Shown: one piece after another, positions 17,109 to 25,632 of the stretch
How positions within the stretch are numbered: the stretch's first letter is position 1
Layout of the letters: every line of letters begins with the position of its first letter
Assembly (NCBI GenBank): GCA_020634235.1
Contig: JACKCB010000001.1
Coordinates: forward strand, 1,364,001 to 1,428,000
Direction: 5' to 3'
Source of the DNA: Ardenticatenaceae bacterium
GTDB lineage: Bacteria > Chloroflexota > Anaerolineae > Promineifilales > Promineifilaceae
DNA length: 64,000 nucleotides
Notes under the pieces: generated by a model
What the model was told of the DNA's origin: nothing
What the model saw: the letters and a program-made list of their open reading frames with translations, nothing else
Databases searched by the model: none
Translations under genes and position numbers: made by a program

Positions 17109-18497
17109 ATGGCTAATCAATATCAAGTGGTCGTTTTGGGAGCCGGCCCCGGTGGTTACGTCGCCGCCATCCGGGCGGCCCAGCTTGGGCTGAAAACCGC
17201 CATCGTAGAAAAAGAGGCTTTGGGCGGTGTGTGCCTCAACATTGGCTGCATTCCCTCAAAAGCGCTGCTCAAGAACGCGGAGTTGGCCCACACGCTGAAG
17301 CACCGTGCCAAAGAGTTCGGCTTCAGGTTCGATAATCTGGAGTTGGATTATGGCGTGGCCTTCAAGCGCAGCCGGCAGGTGTCGGACCGGCTGGTGAAGG
17401 GTGTGGGCTTCTTGATGCGCAAGAACAATGTGGACGTTTTTGAAGGTACGGGCACCCTGACCGGCCGGAACAGCCTGCACGTGGCCCTGAAGAAGGGCGG
17501 CACCCAGGAAATCACCAGCGACAACATTATCATTGCCACCGGTGCCCGGCCGCGGCAGTTGCCGGGGGTGGAAGTAGATGGCCAGCAGATCATCACCTAT
17601 ATCGAGGCCATTACCAGCAATACCAACCCCGGCCGGGCGGCCATCATCGGCGGCGGCCCCATCGGCGTTGAATTTGGCTACATCTGGTCCAACTACGGCA
17701 CCCAACTCACCATCATCGAGCTGCTGCCCCGCCTGCTGCCCAACGAAGAGCCAGAAGTCAGCGAGGTGCTGGAGAAGGCCTACAAGAAGCTAGGGGTCAA
17801 CATCCAGACCGGCACCACCGTTGAGCGGGTAGAAAAGAGTGCCGGCAGCGTGAAGCTTACCCTGAAGAACGGCCAGAGCGTCGAGGTGGATCAGGTGATG
17901 GTGGCGGTGAGTTTTGTGCCCAACACCGAAAACATTGGCCTGGAAAGCGTTGGTGTCCAGGTTGAGCGGGGGGCCATCGTCATCGACGAACATATGCGCA
18001 CCAGCGTCCCCAACATTTACGCCATTGGCGATGTTACGAACAAGATCATGCTGGCGCACGTTGCCTCAGCCATGGGCATTGTGGCGGCCGAGACCATTGC
18101 CGGCCACGAGACCGTCACGTTGAATTACAAGATGATGCCGCGCGCCACTTATGCCATCCCTCAGGTGGCCAGCTTTGGCTACACTGAGCAAGAGGCACGG
18201 GATGCCGGCTATGAAATTAACGTGGGCAGCTTCCCCTTCCAGCCCAATGGCAAGGCGCTGGGTCTGGGCGAGCGGGATGGTTTTGTGAAGATTATTGCCG
18301 ATGCGCGCTATGGGGAAATCCTGGGCGCACACATGGTGGGTCCCGATGTGACCGAGCTGCTGCCGGAGCTGACGCTGGCGCAGGCGGCCGAATTAACGGC
18401 CGAGGAGATTGCGCGCAACGTTCATGCCCACCCCACGCTCAGCGAGGTGCTGATGGAAGCGGCGCACGCGGTGGAGGGCACCCCCATCCACATGTAA
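17109..18497 (+). CDS. lpdA: Dihydrolipoyl dehydrogenase (E3)
   Basis: 462 residues from the ATG at 17109. I prefer it to the ATG at 17097 because GGAGAG sits 4 nt before it and the first ATG lacks a ribosome site. The FAD dinucleotide motif is 'VVVLGAGPGGYVAAIRAAQLG' (first 15 or so residues of the mature fold). The redox-active disulfide is 'GGVCLNIGCIPSKAL' (C-x4-C). The NAD motif is 'AAIIGGGPIGVEFG', and the C-terminal catalytic His-Glu pair is in 'HAHPTLSEVLMEAAH'. It reoxidises lipoamide for the E1-E2 complex upstream and for any glycine-cleavage or 2-oxoglutarate complex. Length is normal. Confidence 0.95.
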   Translation: MANQYQVVVLGAGPGGYVAAIRAAQLGLKTAIVEKEALGGVCLNIGCIPSKALLKNAELAHTLKHRAKEFGFRFDNLELDYGVAFKRSRQVSDRLVKGVGFLMRKNNVDVFEGTGTLTGRNSLHVALKKGGTQEITSDNIIIATGARPRQLPGVEVDGQQIITYIEAITSNTNPGRAAIIGGGPIGVEFGYIWSNYGTQLTIIELLPRLLPNEEPEVSEVLEKAYKKLGVNIQTGTTVERVEKSAGSVKLTLKNGQSVEVDQVMVAVSFVPNTENIGLESVGVQVERGAIVIDEHMRTSVPNIYAIGDVTNKIMLAHVASAMGIVAAETIAGHETVTLNYKMMPRATYAIPQVASFGYTEQEARDAGYEINVGSFPFQPNGKALGLGERDGFVKIIADARYGEILGAHMVGPDVTELLPELTLAQAAELTAEEIARNVHAHPTLSEVLMEAAHAVEGTPIHM

Positions 18498-18522
18498 ATA
18501 TCTGGGCGTATGTCCGGAGATT

Positions 18523-18558
18523 GGGGCTGGCCTGGTCAGCAAAAACTGGGCCAGCCCC
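18523..18558. other. GC-rich hairpin after lpdA
   Basis: A 10-bp stem GGGGCTGGCC / GGCCAGCCCC begins 26 nt after the lpdA stop. No U-tract follows on the plus strand, so it is a weak terminator candidate. It lies between the convergent lpdA and tRNA genes. Confidence 0.4.
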
Positions 18559-18564
18559 AGAAAC

Positions 18565-18586
18565 AAAAAAGCCGCAGTTGCGGCTT
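18565..18586 (-). terminator. Intrinsic terminator of tRNA-Val
   Basis: Read on the minus strand, AAGCCGCA-AC-TGCGGCTT is a perfect 8-bp stem followed by a T-rich run, starting 7 nt after the tRNA 3' end. Confidence 0.85.
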
Positions 18587-18592
18587 CTGAAG

Positions 18593-18666
<74 letters not shown>

Positions 18667-18804
18667 ATGACAAGAGCGATATTATACCAATATTCCATCG
18701 CCAGTCAACGGGGATGAGGCGTAAGCAGAGGACATAGGCGGTTTAGAGGGACCCGGCCGGGGGCAGCAGCCAGCCACCCAAACCAGTTTACCCCCTCGAA
18801 TTAG

Positions 18805-18834
18805 TTGATCTTTCCATAACAAATCCGTTATCCT
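18805..18834 (+). promoter_or_regulatory. Probable promoter of the SPFH operon
   Basis: TTGATC (18805-18810) and TATCCT (18829-18834), 18-nt spacer, in an AT-richer patch about 60 nt before the TTG start at 18895. The rest of 18667-18894 holds one CCCGGCCGGG copy and nothing else I can identify. Confidence 0.4.
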
Positions 18835-18894
18835 ATTTGCTGTCCGGCAAATAACGCCCAAATCCAGTTACCAGCGTGCCAGTTTGGAGCAGAA

Positions 18895-20232
18895 TTGAGC
18901 AGACGACGGCGAAGAAGAAGACAAGAGAATAGCAGCAGCGAAGGCCGGGCCTGGCGCAGCCCCGGCGTACTCAACACTATCCTTATTGCTTTCATCGCGG
19001 GCACCGTGGCTGGCTTCTTGTTGGGTGATACGTTCGATCGGTTGTTTAATTGGCCTGTACTCTACGTCTGGGTCACCGGCAGCCTCATCGCCTACATCTT
19101 GCAGCTCATAGGTTTATCGCGCTTCATGCTGCCCCCCAGCGCCCGGCACTATAGGACAGATGATGCCCTGCTAGATGGCTCGCCGGCCACGCGCGAGGGT
19201 ATGTATTTGTTGATGTTTTACGCCTTCATCATTCGCCTATTCCCGGAACGACTGCGCCGCTTGATGGGTTTACACCTCACCACCGTTCCCCCTGGTGTGG
19301 ACGACAGTTTCACCAGGTACCAGGCCGGCATGGTGGACAGCCACCTGGCCCTGGTACTGGCCAGGGGAACGTCGGTCACGCGTGCGGCCGGGCCGGGTTA
19401 TGTGCGCCTGGAGCGCTTCGAGCGCATTTTGCAGGCCGTTGATCTGCGCACCCAGTTCAGGGCCCAAAACGCCAGCGTGACCACCCGCGACGGTATTCCG
19501 CTGACCACAGTAGCCACGGCCATGTTCCAGGTGCGTGCCGGCCGGCCTGTCGAGGAGGACCAGCCGGACACGCTGCCCTACCCTTATGAAGACAGCACCG
19601 TTTTCCGCCTGGCCTATGCCGACAGTGCCGGCGAGGAAGAGGTGATTCACTGGAGCGAACGGCTTTGCCCGCAAATAGAGGGCATTCTGGTTGGCGAGAT
19701 ATCGAAGTACGCGATGGATGAGTTGTACCGCCCGGCCGGGGCCAACAGCGAAAACAACCCCGTACCCATCGTTACCATTGCCGGCGAGTTGATTTCGCAT
19801 TTGCAGCCGCGCTTACGCAACACCTTTGAATTCGAACTTCCAGAGGAACAGCCCATCACCTTGTTCGATGCCGATTTTGCTAACCTCAATCCTCCTAAGG
19901 ACGTGCTGAAGCAGCGGGTTAGCAGTTGGCAGGCTGACTGGCAGCGCCGCAGCAAAGTGCAAGAAGCCGAAGCAGAACACGAAGCCATCCGCACCCTCCA
20001 GGCCGCCCGCGCCCGCGCCCAACTGGAAGCCATCACCGACATGACCGAGATGATCGAGGCCATCTACCAGGCCAGCGAAGTGGACCTGAGCGAAGTCATT
20101 GTATTGCGCACCGTGGAGGCGTTGGAACGGATTATTGAGGCGAACCCGGCCGGGGATGACCAATTCCAAATCGACCGGGACGTTCGGGAGCAGTTGAACG
20201 ACCTGCTCGACCGGCAGCAAGGGCAAGGCTAG
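18895..20232 (+). CDS. SPFH/band-7-like membrane protein A
   Basis: 445 residues, starting with TTG preceded by GGAG at good spacing. A very basic N-terminus (MSRRRRRRRQE) is followed by two membrane segments (about 24-45 and 52-75). A domain with SPFH/stomatin-like strands follows ('VRLERFERILQAVDLRTQF...ASVTTRDGIPLTTVATAMFQV', about 165-215; 'LRNTFEFELPE', about 310). The C-terminal ~110 residues form an amphipathic Ala/Glu-rich helix like the SPFH oligomerisation coil. Such proteins form scaffolds in membrane microdomains. The next gene, 2 bp downstream, encodes a related but distinct SPFH protein, suggesting a hetero-oligomer. The family call rests on motif pattern, so remote homology should be confirmed. 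Confidence 0.65.
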   Translation: MSRRRRRRRQENSSSEGRAWRSPGVLNTILIAFIAGTVAGFLLGDTFDRLFNWPVLYVWVTGSLIAYILQLIGLSRFMLPPSARHYRTDDALLDGSPATREGMYLLMFYAFIIRLFPERLRRLMGLHLTTVPPGVDDSFTRYQAGMVDSHLALVLARGTSVTRAAGPGYVRLERFERILQAVDLRTQFRAQNASVTTRDGIPLTTVATAMFQVRAGRPVEEDQPDTLPYPYEDSTVFRLAYADSAGEEEVIHWSERLCPQIEGILVGEISKYAMDELYRPAGANSENNPVPIVTIAGELISHLQPRLRNTFEFELPEEQPITLFDADFANLNPPKDVLKQRVSSWQADWQRRSKVQEAEAEHEAIRTLQAARARAQLEAITDMTEMIEAIYQASEVDLSEVIVLRTVEALERIIEANPAGDDQFQIDRDVREQLNDLLDRQQGQG

Positions 20233-20234
20233 AG

Positions 20235-22160
20235 ATGACTACACCCTCGCCCGCCCCCCCCGCACCCACAAAGCCCTCTTGCGCAGACCCCTATCGCCCC
20301 TACCATCCCTGGTGGCTCAATATTGCCACTATCTCATTCTTCCTGGTGTACTGGATATTTGGCCTTGTGGTGGAGAACATTGATCCATCCGAACCGGTCG
20401 GCTGGGTTATCTTCATCACGTCACGTTTACCAGGTCTGGCTTCTATTCAGGTAACGTCGCCAATTGCGCGGCTGGTCTTGCACCTGATTTCTCCAAAAGT
20501 TCTGGTGCATCTGCTAATCCCTTACCTTATCGGCGTGCTGCTGGCCGAACGTACAGCCAATGTATTCTTGCACCAGTTTTACAACTTCTCTTCGCCCGCC
20601 GAAGCCCGCCGGTTCCTCGAACGGCTTAAAGTTGCCGCACGTCACCGGCAGATGTTTCGTCCGATGGGCTACATGCTGCTCGTGTACCCGCTGCTGATCA
20701 TTCTCTTCTTCGTCATCATCACCATCTTCCTCACAATTGTGCATTTCCTCCAACCGGGCATGGTCAGCCTGCGCCTACGATATCTGCGATGGACGATTTT
20801 GCTTTTCATGGTGCTTTGGCTGCTGCTCTATGCCCTGTGCCTTTCGCTGGTCATGGATTACTCACGGCGTACAGACATTGCCAATCGGCGGTGGGCACGG
20901 TTGCTGGCCAATCGTCTGATTGCCACCGCCGTCGTTACCGCCATATTCCTACTCTTTCCCCTCTTCTGGCTAGCTGTCTTCTTTCTGTTTCTCGCGATTC
21001 TGGCTATTGATGCCTGGATCGTCTTCTGGATACTGGTTCTTTTTGCCATGACCTTTCTTATCACTTATGGCATCATCATTGTGATTTTGCCGGCGCGTCC
21101 TATGCCTGTTCGGGTTACACCAGAGGAGCTGGATGTTTTGCGGCAGGAACAGGCGCTGCTGCGGGTGGGTGGCCCCGGCCGGGTATATCTGCCAAGTCTT
21201 TTCCACGCCACCATCACCGAATTCAACGGCCGCTTCTGCCGCGTCCTCAAGCCAGGACTAAACGACCTGGGGGCCTACGAATACATCCACTCCATGGTAG
21301 ATTTACGCCAACAGGAACGCGAACGCAGCCGCGAATTCCTGACCAAGGACGGCATCCAGATCAAAATCAACGTCGGTGTAATCTTCCGCGTTGCCAGCAA
21401 CGACAACCTGCTGCGCAACCCAGTCCTGCTAGACACCGACGTTGCCAACATCAATGCCGCCACCCGTCCCACCAGCCAGAATCTGTATCCCTATGGCGAC
21501 ATTGCCGTGCGCCGCGCTGCCTATACCAAAACCGTCCTGAACAGGGATGGCAGCCAGGTGAACAGTTGGCACGCCCTGCCCTGGGTCCTAACCCAGGCCC
21601 GCGTCCGCAAAGCCGTGCAAGAACTGCGCTACGACGAACTATTCGCCCCCGACGACCCAGATCGACAGCCCCACCCAGCCCTGCGTCGCCAGGTAACCCA
21701 AGCGGCTCGCGTGGCCCTGCGGCGCTTTGGCATTCATCTAATTGATGTGCGCCTGGGGCCTATCACGCCGGTCGAGAGCGTAACCGGCCAACATATTGAA
21801 TCGTGGCAGGCGTTTTGGAAGAAACAGGAACGGATTACCCAGGCCCAGGGAGAGGCCCAGGTCATTGAGGAGATCGCCCTGGCCCGGCGGGAAGCAGAGC
21901 GGGTAATGCTGCAAGCCATTATCGAGGCGGTACAACAAGCCGAACAAGAGCATGGCAGTGATGTAACACGCAATATTGTCGCTTTGCGGGTGATAGAGAC
22001 ACTAGATCGGATGGCCCGCCGCTCAGAGCGCTTTGGCTACCCGGCCGGGCACAACCTCATTCACCAGCTAGAAAGGTTGCAGTCAGAGCTAACAAATGAA
22101 GCACAAAACGGCAACGGCCAAAATCCCGACGCCGTGCCCCCACCCCAGGTCAACCTCTAG
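20235..22160 (+). CDS. SPFH/band-7-like polytopic membrane protein B
   Basis: 641 residues. The N-terminal half holds about six membrane segments (about 30-50, 85-105, 140-170, 180-205, 225-260, 265-290). A soluble half follows with SPFH-like features: 'GGPGRVYLPSLFHATITEF', 'FLTKDGIQIKINVGVIFRV' (about residues 370-390), a region like 'VRKAVQELRYDELF', and a C-terminal Glu/Ala-rich helix ('ERITQAQGEAQVIEEIALARREAERV'). The helix resembles that of protein A. A multi-spanning SPFH protein is unusual, since most have one N-terminal hairpin or anchor. It probably acts with the preceding protein as a membrane scaffold. The start is 2 bp after the upstream stop, so the two are almost certainly co-translated. 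Confidence 0.65.
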   Translation: MTTPSPAPPAPTKPSCADPYRPYHPWWLNIATISFFLVYWIFGLVVENIDPSEPVGWVIFITSRLPGLASIQVTSPIARLVLHLISPKVLVHLLIPYLIGVLLAERTANVFLHQFYNFSSPAEARRFLERLKVAARHRQMFRPMGYMLLVYPLLIILFFVIITIFLTIVHFLQPGMVSLRLRYLRWTILLFMVLWLLLYALCLSLVMDYSRRTDIANRRWARLLANRLIATAVVTAIFLLFPLFWLAVFFLFLAILAIDAWIVFWILVLFAMTFLITYGIIIVILPARPMPVRVTPEELDVLRQEQALLRVGGPGRVYLPSLFHATITEFNGRFCRVLKPGLNDLGAYEYIHSMVDLRQQERERSREFLTKDGIQIKINVGVIFRVASNDNLLRNPVLLDTDVANINAATRPTSQNLYPYGDIAVRRAAYTKTVLNRDGSQVNSWHALPWVLTQARVRKAVQELRYDELFAPDDPDRQPHPALRRQVTQAARVALRRFGIHLIDVRLGPITPVESVTGQHIESWQAFWKKQERITQAQGEAQVIEEIALARREAERVMLQAIIEAVQQAEQEHGSDVTRNIVALRVIETLDRMARRSERFGYPAGHNLIHQLERLQSELTNEAQNGNGQNPDAVPPPQVNL

Positions 22161-22191
22161 GAGACCTCCCCGCATGGTGGTAGATTCTTAA

Positions 22192-23955
22192 ATGTTCCCA
22201 GCCGTCCCCAACCCCGATCAGGAAGCACTGCCCCGCGCCAACGAACTGGCACGGCTGCTAAACCTGCTCCGGGTTCCGGCCGCACCAACCATGCCCCTGT
22301 TCAGCGAGCAAGGCCGTACGCGCGGCTTGCAGCGCTCCTTCCGGCAATCCCAAGAGATCGCCCGCGACACCCGCAATTGGGACGAAATCGCCCACGCCGA
22401 GCTGCAAATGGGGCTGCACAACTACCAGTGGGGCGATTTTGACGGCGCAGTTGCCCACTTCCGCGAAGCACAGGGTCGCAGCCGGCTGGCCAGCCACGAA
22501 CACACCGTCTTCTTCTCCCTCCTGGCCCAATTCGGCGAAGGCTGCGCCTGCCACCAGTTGTACGATTACGAAAAAGCCCTGGGCCTCTATCGCCAGACCC
22601 GCAGCCAGCTAGAACGGCAGCAGCGCCTGCTGCAGCCCCGCGACTACAGCCCGGAACATGATCTTCGGCGGCGCTTTCTGGAGGCACTCAGGCTGCTGCT
22701 GAACGCAGCCACGGAAGCCCTCGACCACACCATGCAGCAGCGGGTAACCGCAGCCATTGCCGAACCGCCACCCCCACGTGCGCCGGGCTACATCACCCTG
22801 CGGGCAGACGCGGCAGCCCCACCGCCACCCCCGGCCGGGTCCCCACCCGTAGCCGACCAGACCACACCGCCCCAGCCACTCAACGTACAACCGCAGATCA
22901 ACCCGGCCCTACAGCCGCCCCCCGGCCGGCCCCAGGTCAAATTCGGTGCTGCGCCACCCCCGGCCGGGGCCGCCAACCGCACCATCTACACCACCGAAAC
23001 CGCCACCTTCACCCCCTTCACCGCCCCCCCCATCAACCAGGCAGAAACAGAACCCGGCGACCAGGTCACCCGGCCGGGACCCAGCCCCACCCACATCCAA
23101 CTCAGCCAGGACCACACCCTCTACTACGTCAGGCCCACCAACAAGCAGCGCCGCTACTTCCTCACCGATCTGCGGCGCGACGACTGGTTAATCGTCAATC
23201 TAGCCAAACCGGCATACAATACGGGGGATTACGTCGTGCTGGGCCAGCAAGTCAAGTTCAAGGGCGACATAAAGGTCAGTTCAGATTCACAGCCGCCACG
23301 CCGCCCAGAACCATCCCTCTACGCCGTCCGCTTGCTAAAGATACTGCCCAACAAACAAGCCGTGGCCTGGGTCAGCGACGATCTGCCCCGACTCAGGTTG
23401 GACCTATCCGGAGCAGCAGGTGAGATTATCGGCTTTTTCCGTTACCTCGTCCCCGCCGGCAGCACCTCGCCGCCGGCCATGTCCCATGTTTCCAGCGACT
23501 GCGCCCGGACACCGACCCCGCAATACTTCACCCCGGCCGGGAACCGGCTGCTGTATTGCGTAGAGCACAAAGCCATGCTCCGCTTCTTACCCGATGTGCG
23601 CCAGGGCGATTGGCTCATTGTCGAACCAGGCCAGCAGCGCTTCAACACCAACGCGACCATCGTCCTCGGCGGCGGTGGCGATGAGGTCTATCAAGACTTC
23701 ATTCGCGTTCGTCCCAACCAACCCGGCGCGCTGCCGGCACCACCCCATTTCCTGGGGCAATTTGTACGCAGCACAGACACAGGTGAGATAGAATTCAGGG
23801 TGAACGAACGAGACCAATTCCGGCTCCCCGCCGACCTGTTGGTTGGCACCGTGATCGGCTTCTTCCGTTACCTCGCCAGCGAACCAGCGCCAATGATTAA
23901 TTCCGGGTCGCCAGGCGACCCGGCCGGGATCACACCCAGGACAAACAATGGATAA
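22192..23955 (+). CDS. TPR protein with proline-rich linker and a duplicated domain
   Basis: 587 residues, no signal peptide. Residues ~45-165 look like TPR helices ('AHAELQMGLHNYQWGDFDGAVAHFREAQ', 'CHQLYDYEKALGLYRQT'). A Pro-rich linker (about 185-300) follows. Two copies of a ~125-residue beta domain come next: copy 1 about 305-425, copy 2 about 445-570. Each carries '(D)DWLIV', a 'V(V)LG' strand and a closing 'GxxIGFFRYL'. The repeated module faintly recalls the LexA/S24 beta barrel (GDWLIV...G.VIGFFR), but no Ser/Lys dyad can be assigned. The gene is 31 bp after SPFH protein B and its stop overlaps the kinase start (ATGGATAA). It may be a cytoplasmic adaptor of the SPFH proteins. Function unknown. 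Confidence 0.7.
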   Translation: MFPAVPNPDQEALPRANELARLLNLLRVPAAPTMPLFSEQGRTRGLQRSFRQSQEIARDTRNWDEIAHAELQMGLHNYQWGDFDGAVAHFREAQGRSRLASHEHTVFFSLLAQFGEGCACHQLYDYEKALGLYRQTRSQLERQQRLLQPRDYSPEHDLRRRFLEALRLLLNAATEALDHTMQQRVTAAIAEPPPPRAPGYITLRADAAAPPPPPAGSPPVADQTTPPQPLNVQPQINPALQPPPGRPQVKFGAAPPPAGAANRTIYTTETATFTPFTAPPINQAETEPGDQVTRPGPSPTHIQLSQDHTLYYVRPTNKQRRYFLTDLRRDDWLIVNLAKPAYNTGDYVVLGQQVKFKGDIKVSSDSQPPRRPEPSLYAVRLLKILPNKQAVAWVSDDLPRLRLDLSGAAGEIIGFFRYLVPAGSTSPPAMSHVSSDCARTPTPQYFTPAGNRLLYCVEHKAMLRFLPDVRQGDWLIVEPGQQRFNTNATIVLGGGGDEVYQDFIRVRPNQPGALPAPPHFLGQFVRSTDTGEIEFRVNERDQFRLPADLLVGTVIGFFRYLASEPAPMINSGSPGDPAGITPRTNNG

Positions 23956-24877
23956 CCACGTCTTAGTTGTCGGCGGTACCCTTCTAGACATCAAAGGCAA
24001 GCCCACCCGAGGCCTGGAGCCAGGCACCTCCAACCCCGGCATCATACGCGCCAGCCGCGGCGGCACCGCGCGCAATGTAGCCGAAAACCTCAGCCTGCTT
24101 GGGGCAGACGTAGTCCTCATCAGCGCCGTTGGCGACGATGACACCGGGCAAAAACTGCTCCGCCAAACCGCCGGCGCCGGCGTCGACATCAGCCACCTGC
24201 AGATCGTACCCGGCCTGTCTACCGGCACCTACATCGCCTTGCTAGAGCAAGACGGCTCCCTCTCTGTCGCCCTGGACGACGTGCGGGCGATGGAATCCAT
24301 CACCAGCCAATACCTGGACCATCGCCGCACCCTCTTCCGTGATGCCGACATCGTCATGATAGACGGCAGCCTGCAGCCCGACGCCATGCGCACCGCCATC
24401 CGGCTGGCCAGCCAATACGGCAAGCCAATCTGCGCCGACCCCTCCTCTGCCCGGCTGGCCCATCGCCTGCTGCCTTACCTGCCACAGCTCTTCCTGGTAG
24501 TCCCCAACCAGATGGAAGCAGCCAACCTGTGCGGCCTGGACTACCCGGAGCATGACGCCGACGCCAGCCAAGAGATGGCCCGGCAGCTCGTGCAAATGGG
24601 CGTGGAAATTGCCGTCGTAACCATGACCAACTTCGGCCTGAGCTACGCCACTTCTGACGAACAGGGCTATATTCCGCCGCACTACAGCGAAATGGTCGAC
24701 AGCACCGGCACCGGCGACGCCCTCACCTCGGCCATCATCTTCGGCCTGATTAACGAAGTACCCATTACCGAGTGTATGCGGCTAGGGGCCGCCGCCGCCG
24801 GCCTGACGTTACAAACCAACGAGACGGTCGTGCCCGACCTCAGCCTGGATATGCTGTTTGACCATCTCACTGTGTAG
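23948..24877 (+). CDS. PfkB-family carbohydrate kinase, pseudouridine-kinase-like
   Basis: 309 residues. The N-terminal substrate motif is 'RASRGGTARNVAENLSLLGA' (about 36-55), in which 'GG.ARN.AENL..LG' is characteristic of the pseudouridine kinase branch. The C-terminal ATP/anion-hole motif is 'DSTGTGDALTS', with the catalytic Asp in GTGDA. 'TNETVVPDLSLDML' near the end resembles PsuK's 'NPDLS' ending. It would phosphorylate a nucleoside or sugar. No psuG glycosidase is nearby, so the pseudouridine assignment is tentative. Its ATG overlaps the stop of the preceding TPR gene, indicating coupling. Confidence 0.8.
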   Translation: MDNHVLVVGGTLLDIKGKPTRGLEPGTSNPGIIRASRGGTARNVAENLSLLGADVVLISAVGDDDTGQKLLRQTAGAGVDISHLQIVPGLSTGTYIALLEQDGSLSVALDDVRAMESITSQYLDHRRTLFRDADIVMIDGSLQPDAMRTAIRLASQYGKPICADPSSARLAHRLLPYLPQLFLVVPNQMEAANLCGLDYPEHDADASQEMARQLVQMGVEIAVVTMTNFGLSYATSDEQGYIPPHYSEMVDSTGTGDALTSAIIFGLINEVPITECMRLGAAAAGLTLQTNETVVPDLSLDMLFDHLTV

Positions 24878-24930
24878 CTCCCCGGCCGGGCGCCCGCCAG
24901 CCAGACTGCACGACCAACAGGTTCTCGATT

Positions 24931-25596
24931 ATGAATAACTGGCTCAGTCTCATCCTATGCATTGTCTACATTTTTGGCATCATCGGCGCCGCCGAGCTGC
25001 TGCGCCACCGCCTGAAATACCAGCCCAGCTTCACCCGCAAAGTCATCCACATCGGCGTGGGTATGATGAGTTGGGTCGTGCCCTTCATCTTCGATTCCCC
25101 CTGGTACTTCGTCAGTGCCTGCCTCTTCTTCGCCGTCATCACCTTTCTGGATTGGCGCTATCACCTCTTTGCCGCCATGGCCAGCTCCGATCCTTCCAAT
25201 CTGGGCACCGTTTACTTCCCCATTGCCGCCGCCGCCGTGACCATTGTCTTTTGGGAAAACCCACCATTGATGGTCGCCGCCCTGATGCCCCTAACCTGGG
25301 GTGACGGCATTGCCCCGGTCATTGGCCGTGCCTTTGGCAAGCACAGCTACACCGTTTGGGGCCATACGCGCACGCTGCAAGGTTCGGCCGGCTTTTTTGT
25401 CTTTGGCATGTTGTTCACCTGGCTGGCGCTGTGGATCATCCCCGGCCCAATTGACATTACCCCCCTGTCGGCCATCCTGCCCGCGCTGGTCATCATGCTG
25501 CTCACCACGCTCGTAGAAGCGATCTCCATCTGGGGGCTAGACAATCTAACAATTACCGCCGGGGCGATTATGGTACTGCTGCTATGGCCTTTCTGA
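24931..25596 (+). CDS. Phytol/dolichol-kinase-like membrane protein
   Basis: 221 residues with about six to seven membrane segments. 'RKVIHIGVGMMSW' near residue 37, 'NLGTVYFPIAAAA' and 'TWGDGIAPVIGRAFGKH' with 'GHTRTLQGSAGFF' match the conserved motifs of the SEC59/DGK1/VTE5 family of CTP-dependent polyprenol, phytol or diacylglycerol kinases. It is therefore likely to phosphorylate an isoprenoid alcohol or lipid at the membrane. It sits 53 bp after the PfkB gene in the same direction, probably in the SPFH operon. The substrate cannot be read from sequence, and the ribosome site is weak. Confidence 0.78.
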   Translation: MNNWLSLILCIVYIFGIIGAAELLRHRLKYQPSFTRKVIHIGVGMMSWVVPFIFDSPWYFVSACLFFAVITFLDWRYHLFAAMASSDPSNLGTVYFPIAAAAVTIVFWENPPLMVAALMPLTWGDGIAPVIGRAFGKHSYTVWGHTRTLQGSAGFFVFGMLFTWLALWIIPGPIDITPLSAILPALVIMLLTTLVEAISIWGLDNLTITAGAIMVLLLWPF

Positions 25597-25632
25597 TCCC
25601 CGGCCGGGACACCCCCACCCCATACCTCCCGC

